Source of the DNA: JAYZQT01 sp964412235
GTDB taxonomy: Bacteria; Pseudomonadota; Alphaproteobacteria; MPNO01; UBA830
Direction: 5' to 3'
Length of the DNA: 48,067 nt
NCBI GenBank assembly: GCA_964412235.1
Contig: CAYPNT010000014.1
Span: forward strand, 1-48,067
In this document: piece after piece, positions 17,461-26,171 of the stretch
How the letters are laid out: each line of letters starts with the position of its first letter
Numbering within the stretch: the stretch's first letter is position 1
Made by a program: the position numbers and the translations under genes
The notes under the pieces: model-generated
The model's input: the letters and a program-made list of their open reading frames with translations, nothing else
Databases searched by the model: none
What the model was told of the DNA's origin: nothing

Positions 17461-18144
17461 ATGCGTGTTCTAGTAATTGAGGATGATGCAAACGTCGCTG
17501 GCTTTATCACAAAAGCTCTCAAAGAAGCTGGCCACACACCTGTACACGCGGACAATGGAACGGATGGGCTATTTCTGGCCACTACAGAAGAATTTGACGC
17601 CTTAATTGTTGACAGAATGTTACCGGGACCCGATGGTTTAACCATCATCCGGACATTACGAGCATCGGAGAATAATACACCAGCCCTAATATTAAGCGCG
17701 CTTGGTGAGGTTAGCGACAAGGTGAAGGGTCTGAATGTTGGAGCAGACGATTATATAACAAAACCCTTTGCAGCGGCCGAATTACTGGCACGAATGGATG
17801 CGCTCAACCGACGCGCTAAAACTGGCAAGGCAAATGTCCTAACGACACTGACGGTAGGGGACTTGAAAATGGACCTGCTCGCGCATTCAGTCCATCGAGA
17901 CTACACCAGTATTGACCTGAAACCGAGAGAATTCAGGCTACTGGAATTTCTTATGCGTAATTCGGGAAGTGTGGTCACACGGACCATGCTTCTTGAAAAT
18001 GTCTGGGAATATCATTTTGACCCACAGACAAACGTTATAGACGTGCACATAAGCCGGTTAAGGCAAAAAATCGATCGAGATTTTGAAACAACTCTTATAC
18101 ATACGGTTCGCGGTGCCGGATACGTAATACGCGTAGACCAGTAA
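17461..18144 (+). CDS. OmpR/PhoB-family response regulator
   Basis: The 227-residue protein has a receiver domain with the acidic pocket Glu7-Asp8-Asp9, phospho-acceptor Asp51 (LIVDRMLPGPDG) and Lys101 (DDYITKPF). A winged-helix DNA-binding domain follows, with LKPREFRLLEFLMRNSG, the VWEYHFDPQTNVIDVHISRLR recognition helix and TVRGAGYVI. It would bind direct-repeat sites and activate or repress when phosphorylated by the kinase encoded next. Its stop codon overlaps the kinase start by one base (TAATG), so expression is coupled. The stimulus is unknown and the targets are not evident here. Confidence 0.97.
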   Translation: MRVLVIEDDANVAGFITKALKEAGHTPVHADNGTDGLFLATTEEFDALIVDRMLPGPDGLTIIRTLRASENNTPALILSALGEVSDKVKGLNVGADDYITKPFAAAELLARMDALNRRAKTGKANVLTTLTVGDLKMDLLAHSVHRDYTSIDLKPREFRLLEFLMRNSGSVVTRTMLLENVWEYHFDPQTNVIDVHISRLRQKIDRDFETTLIHTVRGAGYVIRVDQ

Positions 18145-19499
18145 TGAAATTAACACCACTTTTCGGTAGTGCTACGTTTCGACTAGCCGTCATATATATG
18201 CTTCTTTTCAGTGGTTCAGTTGCGATTTTGCTGGGTTTTATATATTGGGCAACCGTGGGTGTGCTCTCAGATCAGGTCGACGAGACAATCCGTGCAGATA
18301 TTAAAGGTCTTTCAGAACGCTATGAACGTGAGGGTAGTGCGGGGGTGGCTGCGATCATAGCCGAACGAATTCGTCGTGATCCGGGCGGTCGCACAGTATA
18401 CCTTCTAACAGACCCCCTGCGCCAACCACTTGTGGGCAATATAAGTGCATGGCCAAGAGTCGCTCCGGATCAAGATGGCTGGGTTGTGTTTGATCTTACG
18501 GAACGTGACATAACCGACGATAGCACATACCTTGCGCGGGCCCGGAGCTTTCTCCTAAGTGACGGCCTAAATCTTTTGGTGGGCCGGGAGGTCCGGGAGT
18601 TAGAAAAAACGCGTGTGACAGTGATTAACTCTATGGTTTGGGGCATTGGTATGACCCTGGCTCTTGCGTTAGCTGGGGGCATCGCCATGAGCCGGAGTAC
18701 AGCACGCAAGGTCGAGGCAATAAACCAAACAAGCAAAAATATAATGGAAGGCGACCTTGCACTAAGAATACCAATCGATGGAACGAATGATGAATTTGAC
18801 CACCTTGCAAAAAATTTGAACGCCATGCTTGATCAAAACCAACGATTAATGGAAGGCATACGACATGTTTCCGATAATGTTGCCCATGATCTGCGCACCC
18901 CCTTAACCCGCCTGCGTGGAATACTTGAACAAACAGCAAACGCCAAATACTCGGAAGAACACAGAAAAGAAAACTTAGAGAGAGCCATCCAAGAAGCGGA
19001 TAATTTATTATCCATTTTCAATGCTTTGCTTCGAATAACAAAAATAGAGGCCGAAAGCAGCAAAGAAAATTTTCTACCACTTAAACTAGAAACGGTTGCA
19101 AGAGATGTAGCCGAATTATACGAGCCGGTTGCACAAGAAAAGGGTATTAAGATTAATGTTATAGTGGGGTCCTCTTCAAATATTGTTGGCGATCGAGATC
19201 TGCTCTTTCAAGCGATTGCCAACCTCGTTGATAATGCCATAAAACATGCGCCCCCTGATACTAGTATAACCTTATCAACTTCCGACAAATCGGTGGTTGT
19301 GACCGACTCAGGATCGGGTGTTCCCGAAAACCAACTCGAACAAATATTCCGCCGCTTTTATCGTGTAGACGAAAGCCGACAGACCGTGGGAAATGGTCTC
19401 GGGTTAGCTCTCGTAAAGGCAGTCTCAATCCTTCACCGTGGTCGCGTATTAGCAGAAAACAATAATACCGGGCTTAAGATCACGCTGACGTTAGGATAA
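18144..19499 (+). CDS. Sensor histidine kinase (EnvZ/QseC type)
   Basis: The 451-residue inner-membrane kinase has a transmembrane helix at about 12-38, a periplasmic sensor of about 120 residues, a second helix at about 160-182, a HAMP linker, and a HisKA dimerisation helix with phospho-acceptor His248 (NVAHDLRTPLTRL). The ATPase domain shows an N-box (LVDNAIKHA), a G1 box (VTDSGSGVP) and a G2 box (GNGLGLALVKA). It is translationally coupled to the response regulator. The periplasmic region has no recognised sensor motif, so the signal cannot be guessed. Confidence 0.96.
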   Translation: MKLTPLFGSATFRLAVIYMLLFSGSVAILLGFIYWATVGVLSDQVDETIRADIKGLSERYEREGSAGVAAIIAERIRRDPGGRTVYLLTDPLRQPLVGNISAWPRVAPDQDGWVVFDLTERDITDDSTYLARARSFLLSDGLNLLVGREVRELEKTRVTVINSMVWGIGMTLALALAGGIAMSRSTARKVEAINQTSKNIMEGDLALRIPIDGTNDEFDHLAKNLNAMLDQNQRLMEGIRHVSDNVAHDLRTPLTRLRGILEQTANAKYSEEHRKENLERAIQEADNLLSIFNALLRITKIEAESSKENFLPLKLETVARDVAELYEPVAQEKGIKINVIVGSSSNIVGDRDLLFQAIANLVDNAIKHAPPDTSITLSTSDKSVVVTDSGSGVPENQLEQIFRRFYRVDESRQTVGNGLGLALVKAVSILHRGRVLAENNNTGLKITLTLG

Positions 19500-19662
19500 C
19501 TGCAATACGTTGCATCGAATTGCGAACGTCTCAGTCATTCCGGCATAGGGGATAATAGGAAAAACGAAAACTGCTCGCATATGAGTAGCCTGGATGTGAT
19601 AATACCCTAATTAGACTTATGGTTTCTATATTAGGTCTTCATTTTGGTGCAGGAGTAAAGCC

Positions 19663-20769
19663 ATGAAACTGGGCTTTTTCACTATGCCCGTCCATCGACT
19701 GGATCGGGACTATACGGAAGTACTCCAAGAGGATAGAGAAGCGATAATACTCGCAGATAAACTTGGGTATTCAGAGGCGTACGTCGGCGAACATATAACC
19801 GATGCCGCAGAAAGCATTACCAATTCAATGCTTTTTCAAGCGAGCCTTATATCAGATACTAAACAGATAAAACTTGGTACCGGAACAACGAATTTATCGC
19901 ACACCCACCCGGTTCTTGTAGCCGCTCAAGCAGCCATGATGGATCACCTGTTGAAGGGAAGGTTTCTGTTTGGCATTAGTCCCGGTGCGCTTGAATCAGA
20001 TGCCGAAGCATTGGGTATTCGTGGCATAGATCGCAATGAAATGTTCGCAGAATCCATTGGCCACATATTGGACATATGGCAAGGTGAGCCACCCTATGAC
20101 CTTAAGGGAAATCACTGGGATATCTCAACCCGTGAAACATTATTTCCCGAAATTGGTCTTGGACCTATTGCAAAACCCTATCAACAACCGCACCCCCCAA
20201 TACTCGGAACCGTCGTCGCTCCGTTTTCAAAGGGTGTGATTGAGATGGGGAAGAAAGGTTTCTTGCCCATCTCAGCTAACTTTCTGTTGGATAAATGGGT
20301 AAAAACCCATTGGACAAACTACAAGCAAGGTTGCGAAGAAAGTGCTCGAGTTGCTAACACCGATGACTGGCGCGTAGCACGTTCAATTTTTGTGAATGAT
20401 GACCATAAAACAGCCAAACGGTACGGAAAAAAAGACCCACGCAGCCCTTACCGGTTTTATTACAAACAGCTGTTTACAAAATTAAAAAAGGCGGGCCGCC
20501 ATGAAGTCTTTAAACCAGAGCGCGGATTCCCTGACGATAAACTAACACTCGACTACATCCTTAACGAATTGGTAATTTGTGGCGATCCCGACAGTGTCAC
20601 AGAACAAATTCTGGCTTTTCGTGAGATAACAGGGAATTTTGGTACATTGTTGTATGCGGGCAAAGATTGGGAGGACAAAAAATTGGGTATTCGCTCGATG
20701 GAACTTATGTCTGAAAAGGTTATGCCTGCAGTAAACACCGCAATATCCCAATCCAAGGCCGCCGAATAA
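19663..20769 (+). CDS. LLM-class flavin-dependent monooxygenase (third paralogue, distant)
   Basis: This 368-residue luciferase-like protein (MKLGFFTMPVH, then YVGEHITD, GTGTTNLSHTHPVLVA and a C-terminal LVICGDPDSV) is only distantly related to the two LLM proteins at the left end. The AYVGEH block and its length fit the LuxA-like alkanal, limonene or long-chain substrate monooxygenase group, which hydroxylates or inserts oxygen using reduced flavin. A strong AGGAG precedes the ATG. It heads a plus-strand cluster with a MarR gene (20-base gap), an enoyl-CoA hydratase and a reductive-dehalogenase homologue, so it may initiate a catabolic pathway that runs through CoA thioesters. Confidence 0.92.
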   Translation: MKLGFFTMPVHRLDRDYTEVLQEDREAIILADKLGYSEAYVGEHITDAAESITNSMLFQASLISDTKQIKLGTGTTNLSHTHPVLVAAQAAMMDHLLKGRFLFGISPGALESDAEALGIRGIDRNEMFAESIGHILDIWQGEPPYDLKGNHWDISTRETLFPEIGLGPIAKPYQQPHPPILGTVVAPFSKGVIEMGKKGFLPISANFLLDKWVKTHWTNYKQGCEESARVANTDDWRVARSIFVNDDHKTAKRYGKKDPRSPYRFYYKQLFTKLKKAGRHEVFKPERGFPDDKLTLDYILNELVICGDPDSVTEQILAFREITGNFGTLLYAGKDWEDKKLGIRSMELMSEKVMPAVNTAISQSKAAE

Positions 20770-20789
20770 AGAAATAGAAATATAGGCCT

Positions 20790-21224
20790 ATGACTGTCTC
20801 TAAGGACACACCATTATCTCTTGTCCATGTGCTGTCAAACAGGATAGATCGGGCATTTCATGGCGAAATTGAAACTCTGTTTGGTATAACGCTCACGGAG
20901 TGGCGGATTTTACTCTCCTTAAGGTCTGAACCTGGCCTTTCTGCAGCTGAAATCACTAATCATTGGGCGATGGAGAAAATGTCCGTAAACCGCGCAGTCC
21001 AACGCCTTGAAGAGCAAGGCGCCATTAAACGCCGCCGCAACCCCACGGATGCGCGCCGCTTTCAGCTAACACTCACTATAGAAGGCCGAAAACGATATGC
21101 AAAAGTTTGGCCCACCGCCAACAAGCGTTATGCCGAATTAACGGATACAATCACGAAAAATGAAAAAGATATGCTTGTTAGCACTTTGCAGAAAATCATC
21201 GAGCGTGCCGACCAGTTAAGATAA
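20790..21224 (+). CDS. MarR-family transcriptional regulator
   Basis: A 144-residue winged-helix protein with a recognition helix region SAAEITNHWAMEKMSVNRAVQRLEEQG and a wing NPTDARRFQLTLT, the MarR signature. It shares little sequence with the MarR at 13219, so it is not a recent duplicate. It is embedded within the LLM to dehalogenase-homologue cluster and probably controls it. A palindrome, ATCATATGAT, at 21252-21261, between this gene and the enoyl-CoA hydratase, is a possible binding site. Confidence 0.92.
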   Translation: MTVSKDTPLSLVHVLSNRIDRAFHGEIETLFGITLTEWRILLSLRSEPGLSAAEITNHWAMEKMSVNRAVQRLEEQGAIKRRRNPTDARRFQLTLTIEGRKRYAKVWPTANKRYAELTDTITKNEKDMLVSTLQKIIERADQLR

Positions 21225-21285
21225 AAATTGATCTCAGGGTTGCCATATAAGATCATATGATATTAATTAAAAACGGAGACCCCGA

Positions 21286-22104
21286 ATGGATACTTCCGAA
21301 TACAAAAGTATTATCTACGCAGTTGAAGATGGTGTTGCAAAGATTATCTTTAATCTCCCTCAGTATGGTAATGCGCTTGATTTAAAGGGTGTGAAAGAAA
21401 CACTTAATGCTCTCTTTCATGCAGAGGCGGACAACGACGTTGGCGCAGTGTTATTCACGGGTTCCGGGAACTCTTTTTGCGCTGGGTTCAATTTGAAAGA
21501 AATTCCTGACGTCACCGGCACTCAAGAAAAGATCAGCGCACATTTTCGTGAGTTGGCCATGTGGTGGCACCAAGTATTCCATATGATAATACGAATAAAA
21601 AAACCCGTTCTTTCTGCAATAAATGGAGTTGCCGCAGGTTCCGGCCTTGGCATAACCCTCTGCTCAGATATGGCTGTTTGTAACGAAGAGGCTAGGTTTT
21701 TGTGTGCGTGGCATTCCATCGGTCTCGCAAATGATGCCACCACAAGCTATTCGCTCGTGAAAATAGTTGGATTTCGCCGCGCGATGGAATTGATGTACAC
21801 CAATAGAATGCTCACTGCGGCGGACGCGCTTGATTGGCAAATCGTTAATAGGATTTATTCAAACCAAGCATTCAAGGACAACGCCTCAATGATAGCCAAA
21901 GACCTGGCCGCGGGGCCAACCCACTTGCAAGGCATGGCAAAAGAAGGTTTTCACATGGGATGGCGGAGATCTATAGAGGAGGCAACAGAATTCGAGATAC
22001 AAAACGTACGGGAATCCGTGATGCATCCATACTTTAAAAAAGCCCTAGACGAGTTTCTTACAAAAAAGTCCCGTAGTGACCAGGAAATTGTTCGGATACC
22101 TTGA
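21286..22104 (+). CDS. Enoyl-CoA hydratase/isomerase (crotonase) family protein
   Basis: This 272-residue crotonase-fold protein shows the oxyanion-hole and CoA-binding blocks GSGNSFCAGFNLKE and INGVAAGSGLGITLCSDMAV. The next block, SIGLANDATTSYSLVKIVG, has Asp where many isomerase-type members have PDGG, and the first catalytic Glu of true crotonases is not evident. An isomerase, hydrolase or other PaaG-like role is therefore more likely than simple hydration. GGAG precedes the ATG. It sits 12 bases upstream of the reductive-dehalogenase homologue, whose SD overlaps this gene's stop codon, so the two are co-expressed. Confidence 0.93.
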   Translation: MDTSEYKSIIYAVEDGVAKIIFNLPQYGNALDLKGVKETLNALFHAEADNDVGAVLFTGSGNSFCAGFNLKEIPDVTGTQEKISAHFRELAMWWHQVFHMIIRIKKPVLSAINGVAAGSGLGITLCSDMAVCNEEARFLCAWHSIGLANDATTSYSLVKIVGFRRAMELMYTNRMLTAADALDWQIVNRIYSNQAFKDNASMIAKDLAAGPTHLQGMAKEGFHMGWRRSIEEATEFEIQNVRESVMHPYFKKALDEFLTKKSRSDQEIVRIP

Positions 22105-22116
22105 GGACATAACGCA

Positions 22117-23451
22117 ATGCTTGGAATTTTTACAAAACGCCATAGACCGTTGCACATGGGACGTTTTCCTATGGAGAAGATCAAACGTGTTAGTGAACCT
22201 ACAACACTCATCACAGAAAATATAAAGAGGCTTCCCAAACGAGCCGGTTTTTTTGTCCGCGCATTCTTTGGCGACCTCGGCCCAAAAGCGGGAACAGAAA
22301 TTCGGCGCTTCATCACAAAAAATCCTCTCAATGCCGCGATGGGGCACGTTCATTGGACACAGGTGCCGATCCACAAAGGAAAACCATACGCGGACCCAGC
22401 TGACCTCCCGGATGATCCAAAAGAAATATCAAAACATATAAAATCATTATGCTATTTCCTAGATTCGGATGTTGTTGGAATATGCGAATGTCCGGAATGG
22501 GCGTGGTATAGCGAAGACCTAGACGGCAATCCAATCAAAGCAAAACATAAGTACGCAATTGTGGTGGTGAACGACCAAAGATGGGAAACCCTTGATTCAT
22601 CATCAGGTGATGATTGGATATCAGGTGCCCAGAGTTACCGCGCATATTTGAAAGGGTCGACAACGGCTGTTGTGGTAGCGGACTACATACGGCGGCTTGG
22701 CTACGAAGCTCAAGCGCATTCAAATGCGGACGGTGACGTTATGCAAATACCACTTATGCTATTGGCAGGGTTGGGTGAATTAAGCCGTATCGGAGAGTTA
22801 GTTCTGAACCCTTTTATCGGACCCCGACACAAAACTGCCGTTATCACTACCAACCTGCCCATGGAAACTGATAAACCGATTGATTTCGGCCTCCAAGATT
22901 TTTGCTCAAAATGTCAGAAATGCGCAAGAGAATGCCCCGCCCAGGCGATCCCATACGGAGAAAAGGTGCTCTACAACGGTTATGAAATTTGGAAACCAGA
23001 TGTTGAAAAGTGCACCAAATACCGCGTCACAAACGCTAAGGGGTCTTCATGCGGGAGATGTATGAAGATGTGCCCGTGGAATAAAGAGGGTCTACTCCAA
23101 CACCGAATAGCGATGTGGGCGGCGATTAAGCTACCTTGGTCGCGACGCTTTTTAATATGGCTAGATGACCGCATGGAATACGGAAAGCGTGGAACAACAA
23201 ACAAGTGGTGGTTTGATCTCGAAACGCGAAAAAAGAATGGCACAGCCTTCCATTCGGACCGTACCAACGCTCGCGATTTGTCATTAAGTCGAGATGTTTC
23301 CGTGGGAAACGATAGGATTGCAACCTATCCAATTGAAACACTCCCAACCGCGGATCAGAAAGCCACAGTGCTGGTAAACCGCGAGAAAGGCTTAAATGAT
23401 ACTAAAAGTGCGGAAGAGGCACTGCGCTTAGAAAAGCAAAAAAGATGCTAA
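22117..23451 (+). CDS. Reductive dehalogenase homologue (RdhA-like cobalamin/4Fe-4S protein)
   Basis: The 444-residue protein has the RdhA layout: a cobalamin-binding nitroreductase-like core (about 70-255) with YRAYLKGSTTAVVVADYI, LGYEAQAH, LAGLGELSRIGELVLNP and VITTNLPM, then two 4Fe-4S motifs. The first is CSKCQKCARECP (Cys263, 266, 269, 273); the second uses Cys299, Cys312, Cys315 and Cys319 (SCGRCMKMCPW). Respiratory RdhA proteins carry a twin-arginine signal and an RdhB anchor; neither is present, so this should be cytoplasmic, like aerobic NpRdhA-type catabolic enzymes, but without their fused reductase domain. A partner reductase is therefore needed. It is coupled to the enoyl-CoA hydratase and ends two bases from the convergent FrdB-like gene. 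Substrate and true halide activity are unknown. Confidence 0.88.
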   Translation: MLGIFTKRHRPLHMGRFPMEKIKRVSEPTTLITENIKRLPKRAGFFVRAFFGDLGPKAGTEIRRFITKNPLNAAMGHVHWTQVPIHKGKPYADPADLPDDPKEISKHIKSLCYFLDSDVVGICECPEWAWYSEDLDGNPIKAKHKYAIVVVNDQRWETLDSSSGDDWISGAQSYRAYLKGSTTAVVVADYIRRLGYEAQAHSNADGDVMQIPLMLLAGLGELSRIGELVLNPFIGPRHKTAVITTNLPMETDKPIDFGLQDFCSKCQKCARECPAQAIPYGEKVLYNGYEIWKPDVEKCTKYRVTNAKGSSCGRCMKMCPWNKEGLLQHRIAMWAAIKLPWSRRFLIWLDDRMEYGKRGTTNKWWFDLETRKKNGTAFHSDRTNARDLSLSRDVSVGNDRIATYPIETLPTADQKATVLVNREKGLNDTKSAEEALRLEKQKRC

Positions 23452-23453
23452 CT

Positions 23454-24200
23454 TTAAGGCTGTTCTTTCTTTTGAAGGCAATGGTCATCGCTTAGCCTTT
23501 CAATAGAGTCTAGCAATGGTTTCACAACTATTCCCATGAGATCAATCCCGACACCACATTTACACCCCTTGCAATCAATACAGGCATCAAGACCCAAATC
23601 CACAGCGTAGTCTAACGCGAATTGTTTTGCACTTGAAGATGTGAATGGATCCAGTCTGGTCCGTTGAAGCTTGAGCAGTGAAAAGGGGGTTCCCCAGCGG
23701 TAACCTTCTGACATACTACTTGAAATCACACTATCACCAGGAGAACGACCGTCAAAGTTTCTTGCATGCATGGGGCATTCATGAAGACATGCGTAGCACT
23801 CAATACACGCACTTAGGGCGTGATATTCTTCAGGGGCTTCAACATTTAAATCATTATTTTGGCCAGCCAGGGGTATCCGGCCTCTCATTTGGCGAGCTAT
23901 ACCATCACGACGAACAACTAGATCACTCAACACGGGCAGGGTAGCCAGCGGGCTAATTCGGTCGCCGTCCTTTACTCGAGCCCGGCAAGCAACACGTGGG
24001 CGCCCGTTTACATCTACCGTGCAGACACCGCAATTCCTGGCCCGACATCCGTAACGAAACGCCAGGTCCGGCAACTCGGTCGCCTGAGCCTGAAGCAGCA
24101 GATCGAGCACCATAGGCCTGTCATCTTCGTGGCGATTTTTATACTCGTATTCGACAACCGCTTCTGTACCGTCTTTTCGGGTAACAATGTCAACTTTCAC
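23454..24200 (-). CDS. FrdB/SdhB-like iron-sulfur subunit
   Basis: The 248-residue protein has an N-terminal 2Fe-2S ferredoxin-like domain with Cys52, Cys57, Cys60 and Cys72 (YGCRARNCGVC...ACRA). A helical domain follows with the 4Fe-4S motif CIECYACLHECP (Cys132, 135, 138, 142) and a second cysteine group CIDCKGCKCGVG (from Cys207). This is the electron-transfer subunit of succinate dehydrogenase/fumarate reductase-type enzymes, but no cytochrome b anchor is nearby. It starts with GTG overlapping the TGA of the flavoprotein gene, so they form a coupled pair. It is the last gene of the riboswitch-led operon. Confidence 0.9.
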   Translation of the reverse strand: MKVDIVTRKDGTEAVVEYEYKNRHEDDRPMVLDLLLQAQATELPDLAFRYGCRARNCGVCTVDVNGRPRVACRARVKDGDRISPLATLPVLSDLVVRRDGIARQMRGRIPLAGQNNDLNVEAPEEYHALSACIECYACLHECPMHARNFDGRSPGDSVISSSMSEGYRWGTPFSLLKLQRTRLDPFTSSSAKQFALDYAVDLGLDACIDCKGCKCGVGIDLMGIVVKPLLDSIERLSDDHCLQKKEQP

Positions 24201-25498
24201 AATTCTGTCGCCTCACCAATGGCGGCATCGACACTGCCTGGAGTTAATTCCGGCGTTTTGCCACCGCCACCCATAATCGTTTTATATTTCTTCTCTAATC
24301 TTCTATCCTGCAGAGAGACGGGCAACATCCGTAAAGCTTTAACCTGAACTTTTCTCCAGTTTTCCTTGATTTTATATGTAAGAAGTGTTCCGAACGGCGT
24401 TCTCTCCCGAGCAACCCGACGGACTTTAAAACCACTTGACGAACTTTTTATTACTGTCGAATAGGGTGTTGATAATGGCGAGATTGATCGTCGATCAAGC
24501 CGAACGTGCCCCCCGAGACTTCCATCCCGCTCAAGGGCAGCCATCGAGACCATTTTTGCAACGGCAATCAAATTTCGGAGTTCTGCAAATTCTATGAAGG
24601 ATTGGTTCCACTCCGAATAGGAAGGTATAGAAACACTGTCCAGTTTTGTTTCAACACGCTCCAACATAAGATTCATCCGCTCTATTCTTTCAGCGGTGCG
24701 GACAGGACCAATATTTTCCCAACATGCATTTTGTAATTCGTGTTTGAGCACCGTTGCGACATGTTTTCCTTTCTGGCCAAACCGTGCAGAAACACGGTCT
24801 ATAAAGGGTGCAAACAATGTTTTGTGTACGGGCTTCTTATTTATGCGGGCGTATTCAGCGGCAGCTAGCCCGGCTCGGGCGCCAAATACAGCCCCTTCCG
24901 TCAAGGATGTCGAGCCCAACCGATTAGCTCCAAAAACCCCACCCATCGCCTGGCCCGCAGCAAACAACCCTTTGACACCCCGCGCTCGCTCTCCCGTAGC
25001 TTCGCCACCTACTGACGCTCCTCTTTCATCAGTGCGAATACCGCCCATCATGTAGTGAGCACTTGGTCGCACTTCCCAGGCTTCCTCGCAGCTTGCTGCA
25101 GCCTTACCTAAAGCTTGGCGAGCATTTCGATACGCGGACGGAAGGGCGCTTTCTAAAAACTTCATGAAATAAGGGCCAGACCTCGGTGGCATCTTATTTC
25201 CGGTCATATCTAAATAGGCGCCGCCGTTTGGGCTACCTCGACCATCCTCCACCGCTCGCATAATGGCCGCCGAACATTCTGCACGTGTTCTCAGGTACAC
25301 TCCATCAAGAATGACCTTTCCGTTTTTATCCCTCAAAACGCCGAGAAAACTGGCCGTCACCGGCTCTCCCGCTAATAACCCCTCATATGATGGTGGAGAC
25401 GCAAGACAGAAGGGCAGAAATTGCACCTGTTCCATATCAACCAATTCCGCGCCAGCCCTCGCAGCAATGGCATAGGAGTCACCTGTATTTCCTCGCAT
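24197..25498 (-). CDS. FrdA/SdhA-like flavoprotein, 3' fragment (frameshifted gene)
   Basis: These 433 residues are the C-terminal two-thirds of an FAD-dependent fumarate-reductase-type subunit. They start inside the conserved segment MRGNTGDSYAIAARAG and carry SAHYMMGGIRTDE (substrate-site His) and GLFAAGQAMGGVFGANRLGS (FAD site). The sequence upstream in this frame, STLYFPKTDT, continues the protein back to the G-run at 25532-25539, so the ATG at 25498 is internal, not a native start. The 5' part is the next entry. Translation of the whole enzyme needs a one-base correction or slippage. Confidence 0.9.
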   Translation of the reverse strand: MRGNTGDSYAIAARAGAELVDMEQVQFLPFCLASPPSYEGLLAGEPVTASFLGVLRDKNGKVILDGVYLRTRAECSAAIMRAVEDGRGSPNGGAYLDMTGNKMPPRSGPYFMKFLESALPSAYRNARQALGKAAASCEEAWEVRPSAHYMMGGIRTDERGASVGGEATGERARGVKGLFAAGQAMGGVFGANRLGSTSLTEGAVFGARAGLAAAEYARINKKPVHKTLFAPFIDRVSARFGQKGKHVATVLKHELQNACWENIGPVRTAERIERMNLMLERVETKLDSVSIPSYSEWNQSFIEFAELRNLIAVAKMVSMAALERDGSLGGHVRLDRRSISPLSTPYSTVIKSSSSGFKVRRVARERTPFGTLLTYKIKENWRKVQVKALRMLPVSLQDRRLEKKYKTIMGGGGKTPELTPGSVDAAIGEATEL

Positions 25499-25502
25499 AG
25501 TG

Positions 25503-26153
25503 TCAGTTTTCGGAAAGTAGAGTGTCGAGAGCCCCCCCCGACGCTATAACAACGGAAGCCGCACGCACTGATATAAGCTTTCCCCCGGCCGCATCGTAAA
25601 CAATACCACCCACGACGGTTTTTTCCGATTGGTCAACACCCGATTCAGTAATGAGTTCGATGAACCAGCAATCCTCAAGGTAATCAATATTCTCGGTCTG
25701 CGTAATAGTGTTCCAATTAGCGTGCCCAAACGCTATTCCGCTATTCCGATGTCCAACCGAACGCCGCCTTGTGTGACCGCCCATCGGTAACGGCAAGGAT
25801 TGAGGCATCTCACGACCCGCATCTATCGAAGGACGCAAACCTTTCATTCGGTAACGATCGTAAGCTTCTTTACTATCCTTTGCGAAGGCCTTAGTGATAG
25901 CCTCCAATGGAAGATCTCCGCCCGCCATCTTCAGGTTCTTCGAGAGGTCCTCCTCAGTATCTTCGTCGGAGCCAGATCCTCTTACCGTTGCAATCCCCTC
26001 AGAAATTTTGGTATCAGAGCATCCAATCGGATCTTTCGAAACTAAGAGAACCCGCGCTCCGGCCTCCGCCGCCGCGAGAGCAGCGTGGCTGCCAGCACCG
26101 CCCGAACCCACGACAACCACGTCGTAATCTCGCCATTCATTTGGGATAGACAT
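25503..26153 (-). CDS. FrdA/SdhA-like flavoprotein, 5' fragment (frameshifted gene)
   Basis: These 216 residues are the N-terminal part of the same FAD-dependent subunit: a dinucleotide fold GSGGAGSHAALAAAE (Gly16, Gly18, Gly21), then MGGHTRRRSVGHRN, ending in VVIASGG followed by 9 out-of-frame residues and a stop. The region where SdhA and FrdA bind FAD covalently (SHT-AAQGG) reads SDTKISEG here, without His, so FAD would be non-covalent, as in L-aspartate oxidase. AGGGAGA precedes the ATG. With one G fewer in the run at 25532-25539 the frame continues perfectly into the next fragment. Confidence 0.9.
   Translation of the reverse strand: MSIPNEWRDYDVVVVGSGGAGSHAALAAAEAGARVLLVSKDPIGCSDTKISEGIATVRGSGSDEDTEEDLSKNLKMAGGDLPLEAITKAFAKDSKEAYDRYRMKGLRPSIDAGREMPQSLPLPMGGHTRRRSVGHRNSGIAFGHANWNTITQTENIDYLEDCWFIELITESGVDQSEKTVVGGIVYDAAGGKLISVRAASVVIASGGALDTLLSEN
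25532..25539 (-). other. G8 homopolymer at the frameshift in the FrdA-like gene
   Basis: The coding strand reads TCG then a run of eight G, then CTCTCG. With eight G the frame ends at a TGA 30 bases on; with seven it gives GGLSTLYFPKTDTMRG, the expected family sequence. A single-base indel, a slippage site or a sequencing or assembly error are all possible. Confidence 0.9.
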
Positions 26154-26171
26154 TGACGGTTCTCCCTTATG

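Noticed and set aside
19663..20769. Bacterial luciferase subunit (luxA)
   Set aside because: LLM fold only; there is no LuxB partner beside it and it is not in the luxE-luxC operon, so light production is not supported.
24197..26153. Two separate flavoprotein genes
   Set aside because: The two pieces join without gap when one G is removed from the G8 run, and together match a single FrdA-type protein.
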